Source: Streptosporangium lutulentum (GTDB taxonomy: Bacteria > Actinomycetota > Actinomycetes > Streptosporangiales > Streptosporangiaceae). Taken from it: DNA of 64,000 bases. The notes beneath the pieces were generated by a model. It did no database searches. It was not told the DNA's origin and was given only the letters and a program-made list of their open reading frames with translations. The stretch spans positions 9,920,001-9,984,000 of the forward strand of contig NZ_JAUSQU010000001.1 in assembly GCF_030811455.1 (NCBI RefSeq), given 5' to 3'. The position numbers were made by a program, and so were the translations under genes. How positions within the stretch are numbered: the stretch's first letter is position 1; the number at the start of each line of letters is the position of its first letter. Below, piece after piece: positions 30,684 through 38,825 of the stretch.

Positions 30684-31286
30684 ATGGCAGACCAGGAACA
30701 GGCATTCCCCTTCCCGTTCTTCGGGGCGGGGGAGGCCAACTACTACATGTGGGCAGAAGTGCACGTGCGCTTCGGCCGCGAGCCCACGCGTTCGCAGCGC
30801 GAGGCCATCGTCGAGGCCGTCCCTGCCCCTCTGCGGGGAGCGGTCGACTGGTGCGAGGGGCGTCAGTTGCTGGCGGCCAGCGGCCTGTTCCTGCACGGCG
30901 CGGTGGTTCGCGCGTACGCCGCCACCGGAGACGAGCCGGACCGGATCGGAGCGGACGGCTGGCTCTACGCCGCGCCGTCCCGGATCGCCGCGCTCAACGC
31001 CGACATCGAGGCGTGGCTCGTCCGGATCCACGGCGAGTGCCCGATCCTGGCGGCCTACCGCGCGGAAGACCCCGACAGCGGCGGAACCCGCCTGTCGTCC
31101 TGGCACGAGTGGAGCCTCACCCGGCTGCCCGGCCTCATGCCGGAACTGGAGCGGGTCCTCGACAAGGGTACCCACGCCACCTCCATGGCCCAGGGCATCA
31201 TGGCCATGGCGCGGCGCGCTGGAAACCTGCCCCGGCTTGGCGTCTTCGCCCAGAACGTGATCTCCTGGGCCGATGGACCTGCTTGA
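30684..31286 (+). CDS. Hypothetical protein before pterin dehydratase
   Basis: I do not recognise the 200-aa product. It is soluble, Trp- and Ala-rich, with FPFPFFGAGEANYYMWAEVH near the start, RFGREPTRSQREAIVEAVPA, and ILAAYRAEDPDSGGTRLSSW in the middle. No signal peptide or membrane span is visible. Codon use is normal for the window, so it is a real gene. Its 3' end overlaps the pterin-4a-carbinolamine dehydratase gene by 14 bp, so the two are translationally linked. Confidence 0.75.
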   Translation: MADQEQAFPFPFFGAGEANYYMWAEVHVRFGREPTRSQREAIVEAVPAPLRGAVDWCEGRQLLAASGLFLHGAVVRAYAATGDEPDRIGADGWLYAAPSRIAALNADIEAWLVRIHGECPILAAYRAEDPDSGGTRLSSWHEWSLTRLPGLMPELERVLDKGTHATSMAQGIMAMARRAGNLPRLGVFAQNVISWADGPA

Positions 31287-31563
31287 TGACCCCGCGGTGA
31301 ACCAGAGGCTGACCGGCGTGCCCGAGTGGCGGCGGGAGGGCGACGAGATCCGTCGTACGATCACCGCCCGCGACTTCCCTGCCGCGATCCGCATCGTGGA
31401 CGAGATCGCGGTCGAGGCCGAGAAGCTCAACCACCATCCCGACATCGACATCCGCTGGCGCACCCTTCACCTGGCGCTCACCACCCATGACGCCGGCGGC
31501 CTGACGGACATGGACTTCACCCTCGCCGCCCGCATCGACGAGATCGCCGTGCCTCACACCTGA
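31273..31563 (+). CDS. Pterin-4a-carbinolamine dehydratase family protein
   Basis: The 96-aa protein has the PCD core: DFPAAIRIVDEIAVEAEKLN, then HHPDIDIRWRTLHLALTTHD and GGLTDMDFTLAARIDEI. The HHPDI and the later His are the catalytic residues of the family, which dehydrates 4a-hydroxytetrahydropterin. Length is normal. No pterin-dependent hydroxylase lies nearby, so the role may be in folate or molybdopterin metabolism or non-catalytic. The ATG overlaps the end of the upstream gene. Confidence 0.9.
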   Translation: MDLLDDPAVNQRLTGVPEWRREGDEIRRTITARDFPAAIRIVDEIAVEAEKLNHHPDIDIRWRTLHLALTTHDAGGLTDMDFTLAARIDEIAVPHT

Positions 31564-31672
31564 GGAGAAGCCATCCGGCATCCGGGCGGAAAATGTGAAT
31601 ACCATGAGTGATCACATGATTACTGATTAGAGTGGGCGCGGCTTCTGCCGTATCTGATCAGGGAGATACTGG

Positions 31673-32233
31673 ATGCGCATCCTCGGTGTTCTCGTCGCCG
31701 TCGGCCTGCTCGCCGTGGCCTGTGGCCGGCAGGCCCCGGCGGCCCATCCGCCGGAGCACAGCCCGGCGGCCGCCGGGATCCGGCTGGCCGGGGGCGGCAC
31801 GCTCGTCGCGGCCGCGCCCAAGGCCTCGGCGATCGTCTACGACACCGCGCTGGCGCCCGCGGGGGCCTCGGTCGAGGTCACGGCCGAATCGGGGGCGGTG
31901 CTCGCCACCTCCACGGTCGCCGTCGAGCGGCTGCTGCCCAACCGGACGTACGGCGTGCACCTGCACATGAATCCGTGCGGGCTCACGCCGGAAGACGCGG
32001 GCCCGCACTACCAGCATGCCCACACCCACGCGAGCGCGGACAACGAGGTGTGGCTCGACTTCACCACCGACGGCTCCGGGGCCGCCACCGCCACCGCCAC
32101 GCAAGACTGGGCGTTCGTCGCCGGTCGGCTGCCCCGGTCACTGGTGATCCACGCGGAGAAGACCCGGACCGCCGGCGCCGAGGCCGGCACCGCCGGAGCC
32201 CGGATCGCCTGCGTCACCCTCACCGAGCGCTGA
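31673..32233 (+). CDS. SOD-like (Sod_Cu) lipoprotein with degenerate active site
   Basis: The 186-aa protein has a lipoprotein signal (MRILGVLVAVGLLAVACG, Cys 17). The mature part looks like a Cu,Zn superoxide dismutase barrel: YGVHLHMNPCGLT (HxH and Cys), GPHYQHAHTHASADN in place of the zinc loop, and LVIHAEKT near the end. Some zinc-loop residues are not in their normal places, so dismutase activity is doubtful. It may be a copper- or metal-binding wall protein. GGAGATA precedes the ATG. Confidence 0.72.
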   Translation: MRILGVLVAVGLLAVACGRQAPAAHPPEHSPAAAGIRLAGGGTLVAAAPKASAIVYDTALAPAGASVEVTAESGAVLATSTVAVERLLPNRTYGVHLHMNPCGLTPEDAGPHYQHAHTHASADNEVWLDFTTDGSGAATATATQDWAFVAGRLPRSLVIHAEKTRTAGAEAGTAGARIACVTLTER

Positions 32234-32281
32234 TCCGGGCGATCCGCGGGGTGAGGACAGGCCGTTCTCCGTCGGCGAGCC

Positions 32282-33253
32282 CTACAGCCCGCCCCTCGTC
32301 ATCCCGTGCACCGCCGGGACCGTGCCGAGGCGGCCCTTCTGGAAGTCCTCGAAGGCCTGCTGGAGCTCCTCGCGGGTGTTCATCACGAACGGGCCGTAGT
32401 GGGCCATCGGCTCCCGGATCGGCTGTCCGCCGAGGACGACGACCTCCAGGTTCGGGGTGTTCGCGTCCTGCTGCTCGTCCGCGCGGACGAGCAGCGAGGA
32501 ACCCGCGCCGAAGACGGTCGTCTGCCCGGTGTGGACCGGGCGACGGTCCGTACCGGCGCTGCCGCGGCCGGCCATCACGTACACGAGGGCGTTGAAGTCC
32601 TCGCGCCACGGGAGCGTGAGCTCGGCGCCGGGCGCCACGGTCGCGTGGATCATGGTGATCGGCGTGTGCGTGATGCCGGGACCCTGGTGGCCGTCCAGCT
32701 CACCGGCGATGACGCGCAGGAGCGCGCCGCCGTCGGGCGTGCTGAGCAGCTGGACCGAGCCGCCGCGGATGTCCTGATAGCGCGGCGCCATCATCTTGTC
32801 CTTGGCCGGGAGGTTCACCCACAGCTGGAGCCCGTGGAAGAGACCGCCCGACATGACGAGTGCCTCCGGCGGGGTCTCGATGTGCAGGAGGCCCGAGCCC
32901 GCGGTCATCCACTGGGTGTCGCCGTTGGTGATGGTGCCGCCGCCACCGTTCGAGTCCCGGTGGTCGAAGACGCCGTCGATGATGTAGGTCACGGTCTCGA
33001 AGCCGCGGTGCGGGTGCCAGGGGGTGCCCTTCGGCTCCCCGGGCTGATAGTCCACCTCGCCCATCTGGTCCATCATGATGAACGGGTCCAGGTGCCGGTA
33101 GTTGATCCCCGCGAACGCTCGCCGGACGGGGAAACCCTCGCCCTCGAAACCGCTCGGCGCGGTCGTCACGGCCAGCACGGGGCGAGCCACGGCCTCTATC
33201 GGCGCGGCCACACGGGGCAGGGTCAGCGGGTTCTCTACGGTCACGGCTGGCAT
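32282..33253 (-). CDS. Pirin family protein
   Basis: The 323-aa bicupin protein has pirin motifs: RRAFAGINYRHLDPFIMMDQ, GTPWHPHRGFETVTYIIDGV (two His and Glu), GDTQWMTAGSGLLHIETPPE (metal-binding His-x-Glu) and GLQLWVNLPAKDKMMAPRYQ. Some pirins are quercetinases or redox-active metal proteins; others regulate enzymes. The C-terminal segment after residue 290 (GPFVMNTREELQQAFEDFQK) is a typical pirin end. The gene is convergent with the SOD-like gene. Confidence 0.93.
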   Translation of the reverse strand: MPAVTVENPLTLPRVAAPIEAVARPVLAVTTAPSGFEGEGFPVRRAFAGINYRHLDPFIMMDQMGEVDYQPGEPKGTPWHPHRGFETVTYIIDGVFDHRDSNGGGGTITNGDTQWMTAGSGLLHIETPPEALVMSGGLFHGLQLWVNLPAKDKMMAPRYQDIRGGSVQLLSTPDGGALLRVIAGELDGHQGPGITHTPITMIHATVAPGAELTLPWREDFNALVYVMAGRGSAGTDRRPVHTGQTTVFGAGSSLLVRADEQQDANTPNLEVVVLGGQPIREPMAHYGPFVMNTREELQQAFEDFQKGRLGTVPAVHGMTRGGL

Positions 33254-33580
33254 CTTGGATCCCTTCCTACGATGTTCGCCGTTGATAACTCAGTTGATGT
33301 TTCAACTATTCCGCGACGCCCAGGCCGCGACACCGGGAGTGCCGCGACCTGGAGGCGGCCGGCCGTCCGGCGGGATCGGCGGTCGGCCGGATCACCGATC
33401 GAGGCGGAGGATCCGGCCGGACCTGGCCGGTGCGGGCGCGGTGATCCGCTCAGGGCACGGGTCTGGCCGCTGTGTACGCGGTGATCCGCTCAGGGCGTGG
33501 GCCCGGCCGCGTGGACGCGGCGATCCGGCTGGGGCATGAACCTGGCCGGTGCGGACGCGGCTGTCCGGCCGGGAGTGGGC
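33254..33580. other. 327-bp intergenic region with repeats
   Basis: No gene is supported. The left part (about 33254-33310, with gttgataactcagttgatgtttcaac) is AT-rich and should be the pirin promoter. The rest is GC-rich repeat. Confidence 0.65.
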
Positions 33581-33582
33581 TC
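33422..33582. repeat. About 40-bp degenerate tandem repeat, 4 copies
   Basis: Units beginning ctggccg/cccggccg at about 33423, 33463, 33503 and 33542 share the pattern gcggtgatccgctcagggc with variation. The last unit reaches the stop of the beta-lactamase-like gene. Confidence 0.8.
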
Positions 33583-34948
33583 AGCCGGACGTGGCCAGCG
33601 TGAACGCGCCCCGGCTCAGGGAGATGAGCTCCCCGGCGGCCGTCCTCTCGTCGATCGCGCTCTGGGGGTTGTTGGTCAGCGCGGTGACGACGTAGGTCTT
33701 CCCCTTCGAGGAGCGGGCGCGGAAGGACAGGTCCAGGACCCCGATCTCGTCGCCGCCCTTGGCCCAGACGATCGGCCATTTCCCGGGGTTGAGCTGGAGC
33801 CCGAGGTCGTTGGCCGACATCACCTCGTGCAGCGGCTTGCTGTTCAGCGCGGTCAGCCCGGCGTAGGCACGGCAGACGTCACGGGGCGAGCCGAACCACT
33901 CCAACCGGTCGATCTCGCGAGGCTTGTCCCAGGGCTTGATGTCCGTCAGGGCCTGCTTGGCGACCGTGTTCTTCAGGTAGGCCGCCTTCTTGGCGGTGCT
34001 GAGGGACAGGTAGGCGTCGGCCTGCCCGGGGTAGTTGACGCCCTTGAGCAGGAAGAGCTCGCGCGTGGTGAGGAAGGGGACGTTCTGCTTGGCGTGGCTC
34101 GACCACCGGCGCATCGTGGTCTCCACGGCCTTGCGGCCGACCGTGTGGATGAGGATGTCGGTGGCGGTGTTGTCGCTGATCGAGATCATCAGCTTGGCGG
34201 CCTCCCGGACCGTGACGGTGCTGTTGTCCGGCCGTTCCGCCAGGCCGCCCACGCCCAGGCTCCTCCACTCGGGCTTGATCGTGAGCTTGGTGTTCCAGCT
34301 CAGCTTGCCGTCACGGACCTTCTCGGCCACGGCGCCCATCACGTAGAGCTTGAAGATCGAGCCCAGGGGCTGCGCCCTGTCCGGATTCACGGCGTGGACG
34401 ACCTCGCACCGGCCCCGGGAGTCGATCTCGGCGGCGAGGAAGCCGACCTCGGGGGCCGCCTCGCGGAGCCGGGTGTCGAGCTGCTTCCAGCTCGTGGGGG
34501 AGGGGGGAGGGGGCGGCGTGGGGAGCGTCACCCCGATCAGGTCGATCTTCCCCGCCGTGTCCACGCGGATCTGGACGATGAACTTCTGGCCGCCGATCGT
34601 GCCTGCGCCGACCAGGGCCGTCGGCGTCACCGTGGTCAGCTCCTCCAGTTGGAACCCGGTCACGTTCTTGAGGAACGCGTTGAAGCCGTCGGCCGTCAGC
34701 GCCTGGAGATAGGCGCCGTTCAGGTGCTCGCCGAGCTCGCTCTCCGTGAGAGGCGCCCGGTTCGGCGCGTCGAGGAACCAGCGGAGCTGCCTGCCCGCCG
34801 GGCTGTCGGGGATCTCCGGGGCGGCGGTGACCACCTGGGCTGTGGACGCCGTCGCGGCCTGTCCCCCGCCCGCGAGCGCCGCGAGGGGGACGGCCGCCGT
34901 GACGACGGCGAGGGCCAGGAAACGCGTCGACCGGAACGGTAACCGCAC
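33581..34948 (-). CDS. Secreted class A beta-lactamase-like serine hydrolase
   Basis: The 455-aa protein has a signal peptide (FRSTRFLALAVVTAAVPLAA) and an N-terminal domain of about 130 residues. A class A-like domain follows: SxxK as GSIFKLYVMGAV, SDN as ISISDNTATDIL, and KGG as IVWAKGGDEIG in place of KTG. The 20-residue Pro-rich linker (TPPPPPSPTSW) separates the domains. This combination is common in actinomycete exported proteins of the LpqF/Cpe type; beta-lactam hydrolysis is not assured. GTG at 34948 follows GAGGAG. The neighbours give no functional hint. Confidence 0.86.
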   Translation of the reverse strand: MRLPFRSTRFLALAVVTAAVPLAALAGGGQAATASTAQVVTAAPEIPDSPAGRQLRWFLDAPNRAPLTESELGEHLNGAYLQALTADGFNAFLKNVTGFQLEELTTVTPTALVGAGTIGGQKFIVQIRVDTAGKIDLIGVTLPTPPPPPSPTSWKQLDTRLREAAPEVGFLAAEIDSRGRCEVVHAVNPDRAQPLGSIFKLYVMGAVAEKVRDGKLSWNTKLTIKPEWRSLGVGGLAERPDNSTVTVREAAKLMISISDNTATDILIHTVGRKAVETTMRRWSSHAKQNVPFLTTRELFLLKGVNYPGQADAYLSLSTAKKAAYLKNTVAKQALTDIKPWDKPREIDRLEWFGSPRDVCRAYAGLTALNSKPLHEVMSANDLGLQLNPGKWPIVWAKGGDEIGVLDLSFRARSSKGKTYVVTALTNNPQSAIDERTAAGELISLSRGAFTLATSG

Positions 34949-35127
34949 GAGAGACTCCTCATCACTGGTGTCGTGGCCACCTATCCGGCGGCCTTGATCC
35001 AAAACTAGGACGGGCCGCGGCACCGCACCATCCGGCGGACCTCCGTCTTCCGGGGTGCGGCGAACCGCACCGAATGTGCGGACAACCTCATGGACGGCGG
35101 CCCCTCCGATAGGCCACCCTGCCTTCC

Positions 35128-36894
35128 ATGACCTTCCCCGCTCCGGTCCGCGTGCTCGCCGCCTCGATGGCCGTGGTGGCGGCGGCGGGGATGGTCGTGG
35201 GTGAAATACTGGTCGTTGGTCTGCCCCTGCCGATCAGCGAGTGGTTGTTCGTCGCGGCGTGCATGCCCCTGCCGGCCGTGGGCTGGCTCATCGCGGTCAG
35301 GCGGTCCGACAACGTCTACGGCTGGCTGCTGCTGGCCTCCGCCGACTGCCTGGGCCTCAGCATCCTCGGGGTGGGTCTCATGGCGAGGAACGGCGCCGAT
35401 CAGGGACTCGTATCGATCCTCGGAGCCTCGCTGACGTCGCTGAGCACGGTTTTCTACGGCCTGACCTGGGTTTTCGTCCCCCTGCTGTTCCCCGACGGGC
35501 GCCTGCCCTCGCGGGGCTGGCGCGTGGGCGTCTGGATCGCCGTGACGTCGATCGCCGCCCACTGGCTGGGCGTGCTCCTGTTCCCGGACGAGATCTGGGC
35601 CGGTGCCCCCTCCGGCGGCAACCCGCTGGGACTCGATGGGACGGCCGGTCTGCTCGCGGCGGCCGTGGGCGGGACGGGACAGGTGGTCACCTACCTGGTG
35701 GGGCTGTCGGTGCTCGTCTCCCTGATCCGCCGCTGGTGGCGCAGCACCTCCATCGAGCGCCGCCGGCTCCGCTGGATGGTCGCCGGTTCCGGAGTCACCC
35801 TGGTGGGATTCGCGCTGACGCTGCTGATGGCGGGGGAGAGCCAGGCGGCGAGCTGGGTCGGCGTCATGGTCGCCATGGCCACGCTGCCCGCCGTGATCGT
35901 GGTGGCCGTGTTCCGGCACAACCTGCTCGACGTCCGGGTGGGAATCCGGGGTTCGCGATTTTTCCTGATCTTCGACCTTCGCCCGACGGTGGACGAGCTC
36001 CTGACGGAGCTCGGCCCGGGGCTGGAGGAGGCCGAGCCGGTGGAGCAGCTGGGCAGGCTGGCGGGAGCCGTACGGGCGGGGCTGGAGACGCGGTGGGCGG
36101 CCGTCACGCTCGCGGACGGCACGCGGGTGGTGGCGGGGCGGGAGGAGGGAGAGGCCGTGCTCACCGTTCCGGCGGGGCTGGGGCACATCGAGTGCGGTCC
36201 CAAGGTCGCGGGGCGCCTCACCTCCGAGGACCGGAGGCTGCTCGCCGCGCTGGCGGTGCCGATCGGGCTGGCGATCCAGAACGCGGGGCTGGTGGCCCGG
36301 CTGGTCAACGCGCAGGAGGCCGAGCGCCGGCGGATCGAGCGCAACATCCACGACGGGGCGCAGCAGCAGCTCGTCGCGCTGATCGCCGGGCTGGAGCTGG
36401 CCCGCGCGACCGGCGGCGGGGCCGACAGCCTGACGCTCCTGCGCGAGCAGGCCCGCCAGACCCTCAACGACCTGCGGGAGCTGGCGGCCGGGATCCACCC
36501 GTCGGTGCTCAGCCAGGGTGGCCTGGTGGAGGCGGTCGAGGAACGTTGCTCGGGCCTGCCGGTGGCCACGAAGGTGGCCGCCGACCCGGCCCTGCGCGCA
36601 CGGCGCTTCCCCGACGAGGTGGAGGGGGCGCTGTACTTCACGGTGAGCGAGGCGATCGCCAACGCGCTCAAGCACGCCTCGGCCTCCCGGATCGAGGTAC
36701 GGCTGACGCAGTCCACCGGCCGGCTCGACGCCGTCGTCCTGGACGACGGAAAGGGCTTCGACCTGGACGCGACCGGCCGCCGGGGACTGGGCGCGCTGGC
36801 CGACCGGATGACCGCCCTCGGCGGCGGGCTGGACGTGTCGGGCGGACCCGGCGAGGGCACGCGGGTGCGCGCCTGGGTGCCCGTGCCCGGCTGA
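35128..36894 (+). CDS. Membrane sensor histidine kinase (HisKA_3, NarL type)
   Basis: The 588-aa protein has seven to eight membrane segments in the first 260 residues, then a GAF-like region (about 290-395). The HisKA_3 dimerisation domain has phospho-acceptor H408 in RRIERNIHDGAQQQLVALIA. The HATPase_c domain has the N-box AIANALKHA, G1 DDGKGFD, and G2 GLGALADRM. No response regulator gene is adjacent, so its partner lies elsewhere. The convergent spermidine-synthase-like gene is separated by repeats. Confidence 0.92.
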   Translation: MTFPAPVRVLAASMAVVAAAGMVVGEILVVGLPLPISEWLFVAACMPLPAVGWLIAVRRSDNVYGWLLLASADCLGLSILGVGLMARNGADQGLVSILGASLTSLSTVFYGLTWVFVPLLFPDGRLPSRGWRVGVWIAVTSIAAHWLGVLLFPDEIWAGAPSGGNPLGLDGTAGLLAAAVGGTGQVVTYLVGLSVLVSLIRRWWRSTSIERRRLRWMVAGSGVTLVGFALTLLMAGESQAASWVGVMVAMATLPAVIVVAVFRHNLLDVRVGIRGSRFFLIFDLRPTVDELLTELGPGLEEAEPVEQLGRLAGAVRAGLETRWAAVTLADGTRVVAGREEGEAVLTVPAGLGHIECGPKVAGRLTSEDRRLLAALAVPIGLAIQNAGLVARLVNAQEAERRRIERNIHDGAQQQLVALIAGLELARATGGGADSLTLLREQARQTLNDLRELAAGIHPSVLSQGGLVEAVEERCSGLPVATKVAADPALRARRFPDEVEGALYFTVSEAIANALKHASASRIEVRLTQSTGRLDAVVLDDGKGFDLDATGRRGLGALADRMTALGGGLDVSGGPGEGTRVRAWVPVPG

Positions 36895-36945
36895 ACGGAC
36901 GCGGACCGTCCGGGCGCCGAGAACGGCGGACGCGGGGGCGGAGAC

Positions 36946-37061
36946 CGGCCGGGCACGGCGGACGCCCCGAGCGGAGACTCCGATGGTCGGCCGGGTACGG
37001 CGGGCGCTCCGTGCGGGGACCTCCGATGGCCGGCGGGGGACGGCGGGCGCCCGGACGGAGG
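36946..37061. repeat. About 42-bp degenerate tandem repeat between convergent genes
   Basis: Units containing cggccgggcacggcggacg start at about 36946, 36988 and 37029, each followed by gaccgg/gactccgatgg-type sequence. They fill the gap between the sensor kinase and the convergent spermidine-synthase-like gene. Confidence 0.8.
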
Positions 37062-37883
37062 TCAGCCGAAGACGGCCGGCGGCGGGACGGGGACGACCAC
37101 GGCGTCGCCGTCGTTCAGCGACCGGGCCCCGGCGACGAAGTTGACGAGCTCGTCGCCGTACACGCACCGGGCCTGGGTGAGGCCGCCCGCGGCCCTCCGG
37201 GTCAGGCCGGCGAAGGGGAGTTCGACGCGGGACGCGGCGACGATGAGATTGCCGAAGCGGCGTCCCCGCATGACGCCGGGCTCGGCGAGCAGAGCCACCT
37301 GGGGAAAGGTGCCCCGGATGGTGGCGATCATCCGGCGGGCGAAGGCCAGGCCCTTGCCGTCCGCGACGTTGACCAGCAGGGTGCCGGCCGGGCGCAGGAC
37401 CCGGGCGGCGTCGCCCATGTATTCGGAGGTGGCCAGGTCGATCGGCATCGTGGCGCCGCTGAAGGCGTCCAGCACGATCAGGTCGGCCGAGTCGTCCTGG
37501 AGCCCGGCGGTGGCCGTACGGCCGTCGAGGACCCTGACCTTGAGCCGGGGCACCGACTTGAGCCGCAGCTGATCCCTGACGAGCTGGACGAGGTCCCCGT
37601 CCGGCTCGGCGACGATCTGCCGGGATCCGGGGCGGGTCGCCGCGACGTAGCGGGGCAGGGTGCAGGCGCAGCCCCCCACGTGCACGGCGTCCAGCGGGCC
37701 CTCACCCAGGAGGTCGATCACCACGGCCATCAGCTGAACGTATTCGAAGTCGAGATAGGTGGGGTCGTCCAGATCCACGTAGGACTGCGGGACGCCGTCC
37801 TTGGAGATCACCCAGCCGGAGGAACGGTCCAGGTCCTGGAGGAGGTCGACCTCGCCGAAGGTCACCGGATAACGGCCCGGCAT
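37062..37883 (-). CDS. Spermidine synthase-like methyltransferase-fold protein
   Basis: The 273-aa protein has a Rossmann core typical of spermidine synthase relatives: VPQSYVDLDDPTYLDFEYVQ at the start, AVHVGGCACTLPRYVAAT (SAM-type glycine motif), and ADLIVLDAFSGATMPIDLAT. The usual polyamine-synthase active residues are not all visible, so the true substrate is uncertain. ATG at 37883 has AAAGGGG upstream; ATG at 37910 is an alternative. It is divergent from hemolysin III. Confidence 0.82.
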   Translation of the reverse strand: MPGRYPVTFGEVDLLQDLDRSSGWVISKDGVPQSYVDLDDPTYLDFEYVQLMAVVIDLLGEGPLDAVHVGGCACTLPRYVAATRPGSRQIVAEPDGDLVQLVRDQLRLKSVPRLKVRVLDGRTATAGLQDDSADLIVLDAFSGATMPIDLATSEYMGDAARVLRPAGTLLVNVADGKGLAFARRMIATIRGTFPQVALLAEPGVMRGRRFGNLIVAASRVELPFAGLTRRAAGGLTQARCVYGDELVNFVAGARSLNDGDAVVVPVPPPAVFG

Positions 37884-38021
37884 CGGCCCCTTTGATTCCC
37901 GCCTGACCATCAGATCCGTGCCTCTTTCCTCTGATACACACCCGGAGGGAAATCCTTGGAAGAAACCGTATGTGTAGTCGAGCGGTCCTCGCGCTCGTCG
38001 TCACCGTTTACGGCAGATCAC

Positions 38022-38056
38022 AACCTACGGTGACGTAACTTACGCTACCGTAGGTT
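38022..38056. promoter_or_regulatory. 10-bp inverted repeat abutting the hemolysin III start
   Basis: AACCTACGGT (38022-38031) and ACCGTAGGTT (38047-38056) are perfect inverted copies with a 15-base spacer. The right arm ends one base before the ATG at 38058. A TetR-type operator is likely. The lack of a ribosome site implies a leaderless transcript. Confidence 0.7.
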
Positions 38057-38057
38057 T

Positions 38058-38732
38058 ATGACCATGACCGGCACCGAAAGGCTCGCACTTCCGGAGTCCA
38101 TCAAGCCTCGTCTCCGCGGCTGGCTGCACGCCGCGGCCCTGCCCGTCGCGCTCGTCGCCGGGTTCGCCCTCGTCGCCCTGGGCCCCACCCTGCAGGCGCG
38201 GCTCGCCGCCGCGATCTACGCGATCACCTCCGGCCTGCTCTTCGGCGTCTCGGCCACCTACCACCGGGGCACGCTCTCCCCGCGTCTCGAAGGGGTGCTG
38301 CGCCGCCTCGACCACGCCAACATCTACCTGATCATCGCGGGCACCTACACCCCGTTCGCGATGCTGGCCCTGGACGGGCCGGCCAGGACGGCGGTGCTCG
38401 GGGTGATCTGGACCGGCGCGATCGCCGGGGTGCTGTTCCGGGTGCTGTGGACCGGCGCGCCCCGATGGCTGTCGACCGCGCTCTACATCGGCCTCGGCTG
38501 GACGGCCGTCTTCGTGCTCCCCCAGCTGGTGGAGGGCGCGGGAGCGCTCGCGGTGGCGCTGCTTTTCGCGGGAGGGCTGCTCTACACGGCGGGCGGGGTC
38601 GTGTACGGCCTGCGCCGCCCCGACCCCTCTCCCCGCTGGTTCGGCTTCCACGAGGTCTTCCACGCCTTCACCGTCGCCGCCTACCTGGCCCAGTACGTCG
38701 CGGTGTCCCTGGTGGTGTACGCGGCGAGGTAG
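38058..38732 (+). CDS. Hemolysin III/PAQR family membrane protein
   Basis: The 224-aa protein has seven membrane segments and the conserved PAQR/TrhA motifs: SATYHRG near residue 70 (Ser/His), DHANIYLIIAGTYTPF near 95, and HEVFHAFTV near 200 (two His). Bacterial members tune membrane fluidity or act like haemolysin III. The gene lacks a ribosome site and begins ATGACCATGACC, so it is likely translated from a leaderless mRNA. An inverted repeat lies immediately upstream. It is convergent with an M20 amidohydrolase gene. Confidence 0.93.
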   Translation: MTMTGTERLALPESIKPRLRGWLHAAALPVALVAGFALVALGPTLQARLAAAIYAITSGLLFGVSATYHRGTLSPRLEGVLRRLDHANIYLIIAGTYTPFAMLALDGPARTAVLGVIWTGAIAGVLFRVLWTGAPRWLSTALYIGLGWTAVFVLPQLVEGAGALAVALLFAGGLLYTAGGVVYGLRRPDPSPRWFGFHEVFHAFTVAAYLAQYVAVSLVVYAAR

Positions 38733-38781
38733 GGCGCCGGCGGTGCGAGGTCGGGCGGGCCTCCGGGTTCCGCGCCGGTCG

Positions 38782-38815
38782 GCTCGCGGCACGCCCAAAG
38801 CGGCGTGCCGCGAGC
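38782..38815. terminator. 14-bp perfect stem-loop between convergent genes
   Basis: GCTCGCGGCACGCC and GGCGTGCCGCGAGC pair perfectly around a 6-base loop, between the hemolysin III and amidohydrolase genes. Likely a bidirectional terminator. Confidence 0.8.
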
Positions 38816-38825
38816 TCCGGGCGGG

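Noticed and set aside
33422..33582. Possible CRISPR-like array
   Set aside because: The repeats are degenerate and directly adjacent, with no unique spacers and no cas genes.
35005..37895. Very long open frames on both strands across the sensor kinase and the spermidine-synthase-like gene
   Set aside because: They cover two clear genes in shadow frames and encode no recognisable domain.
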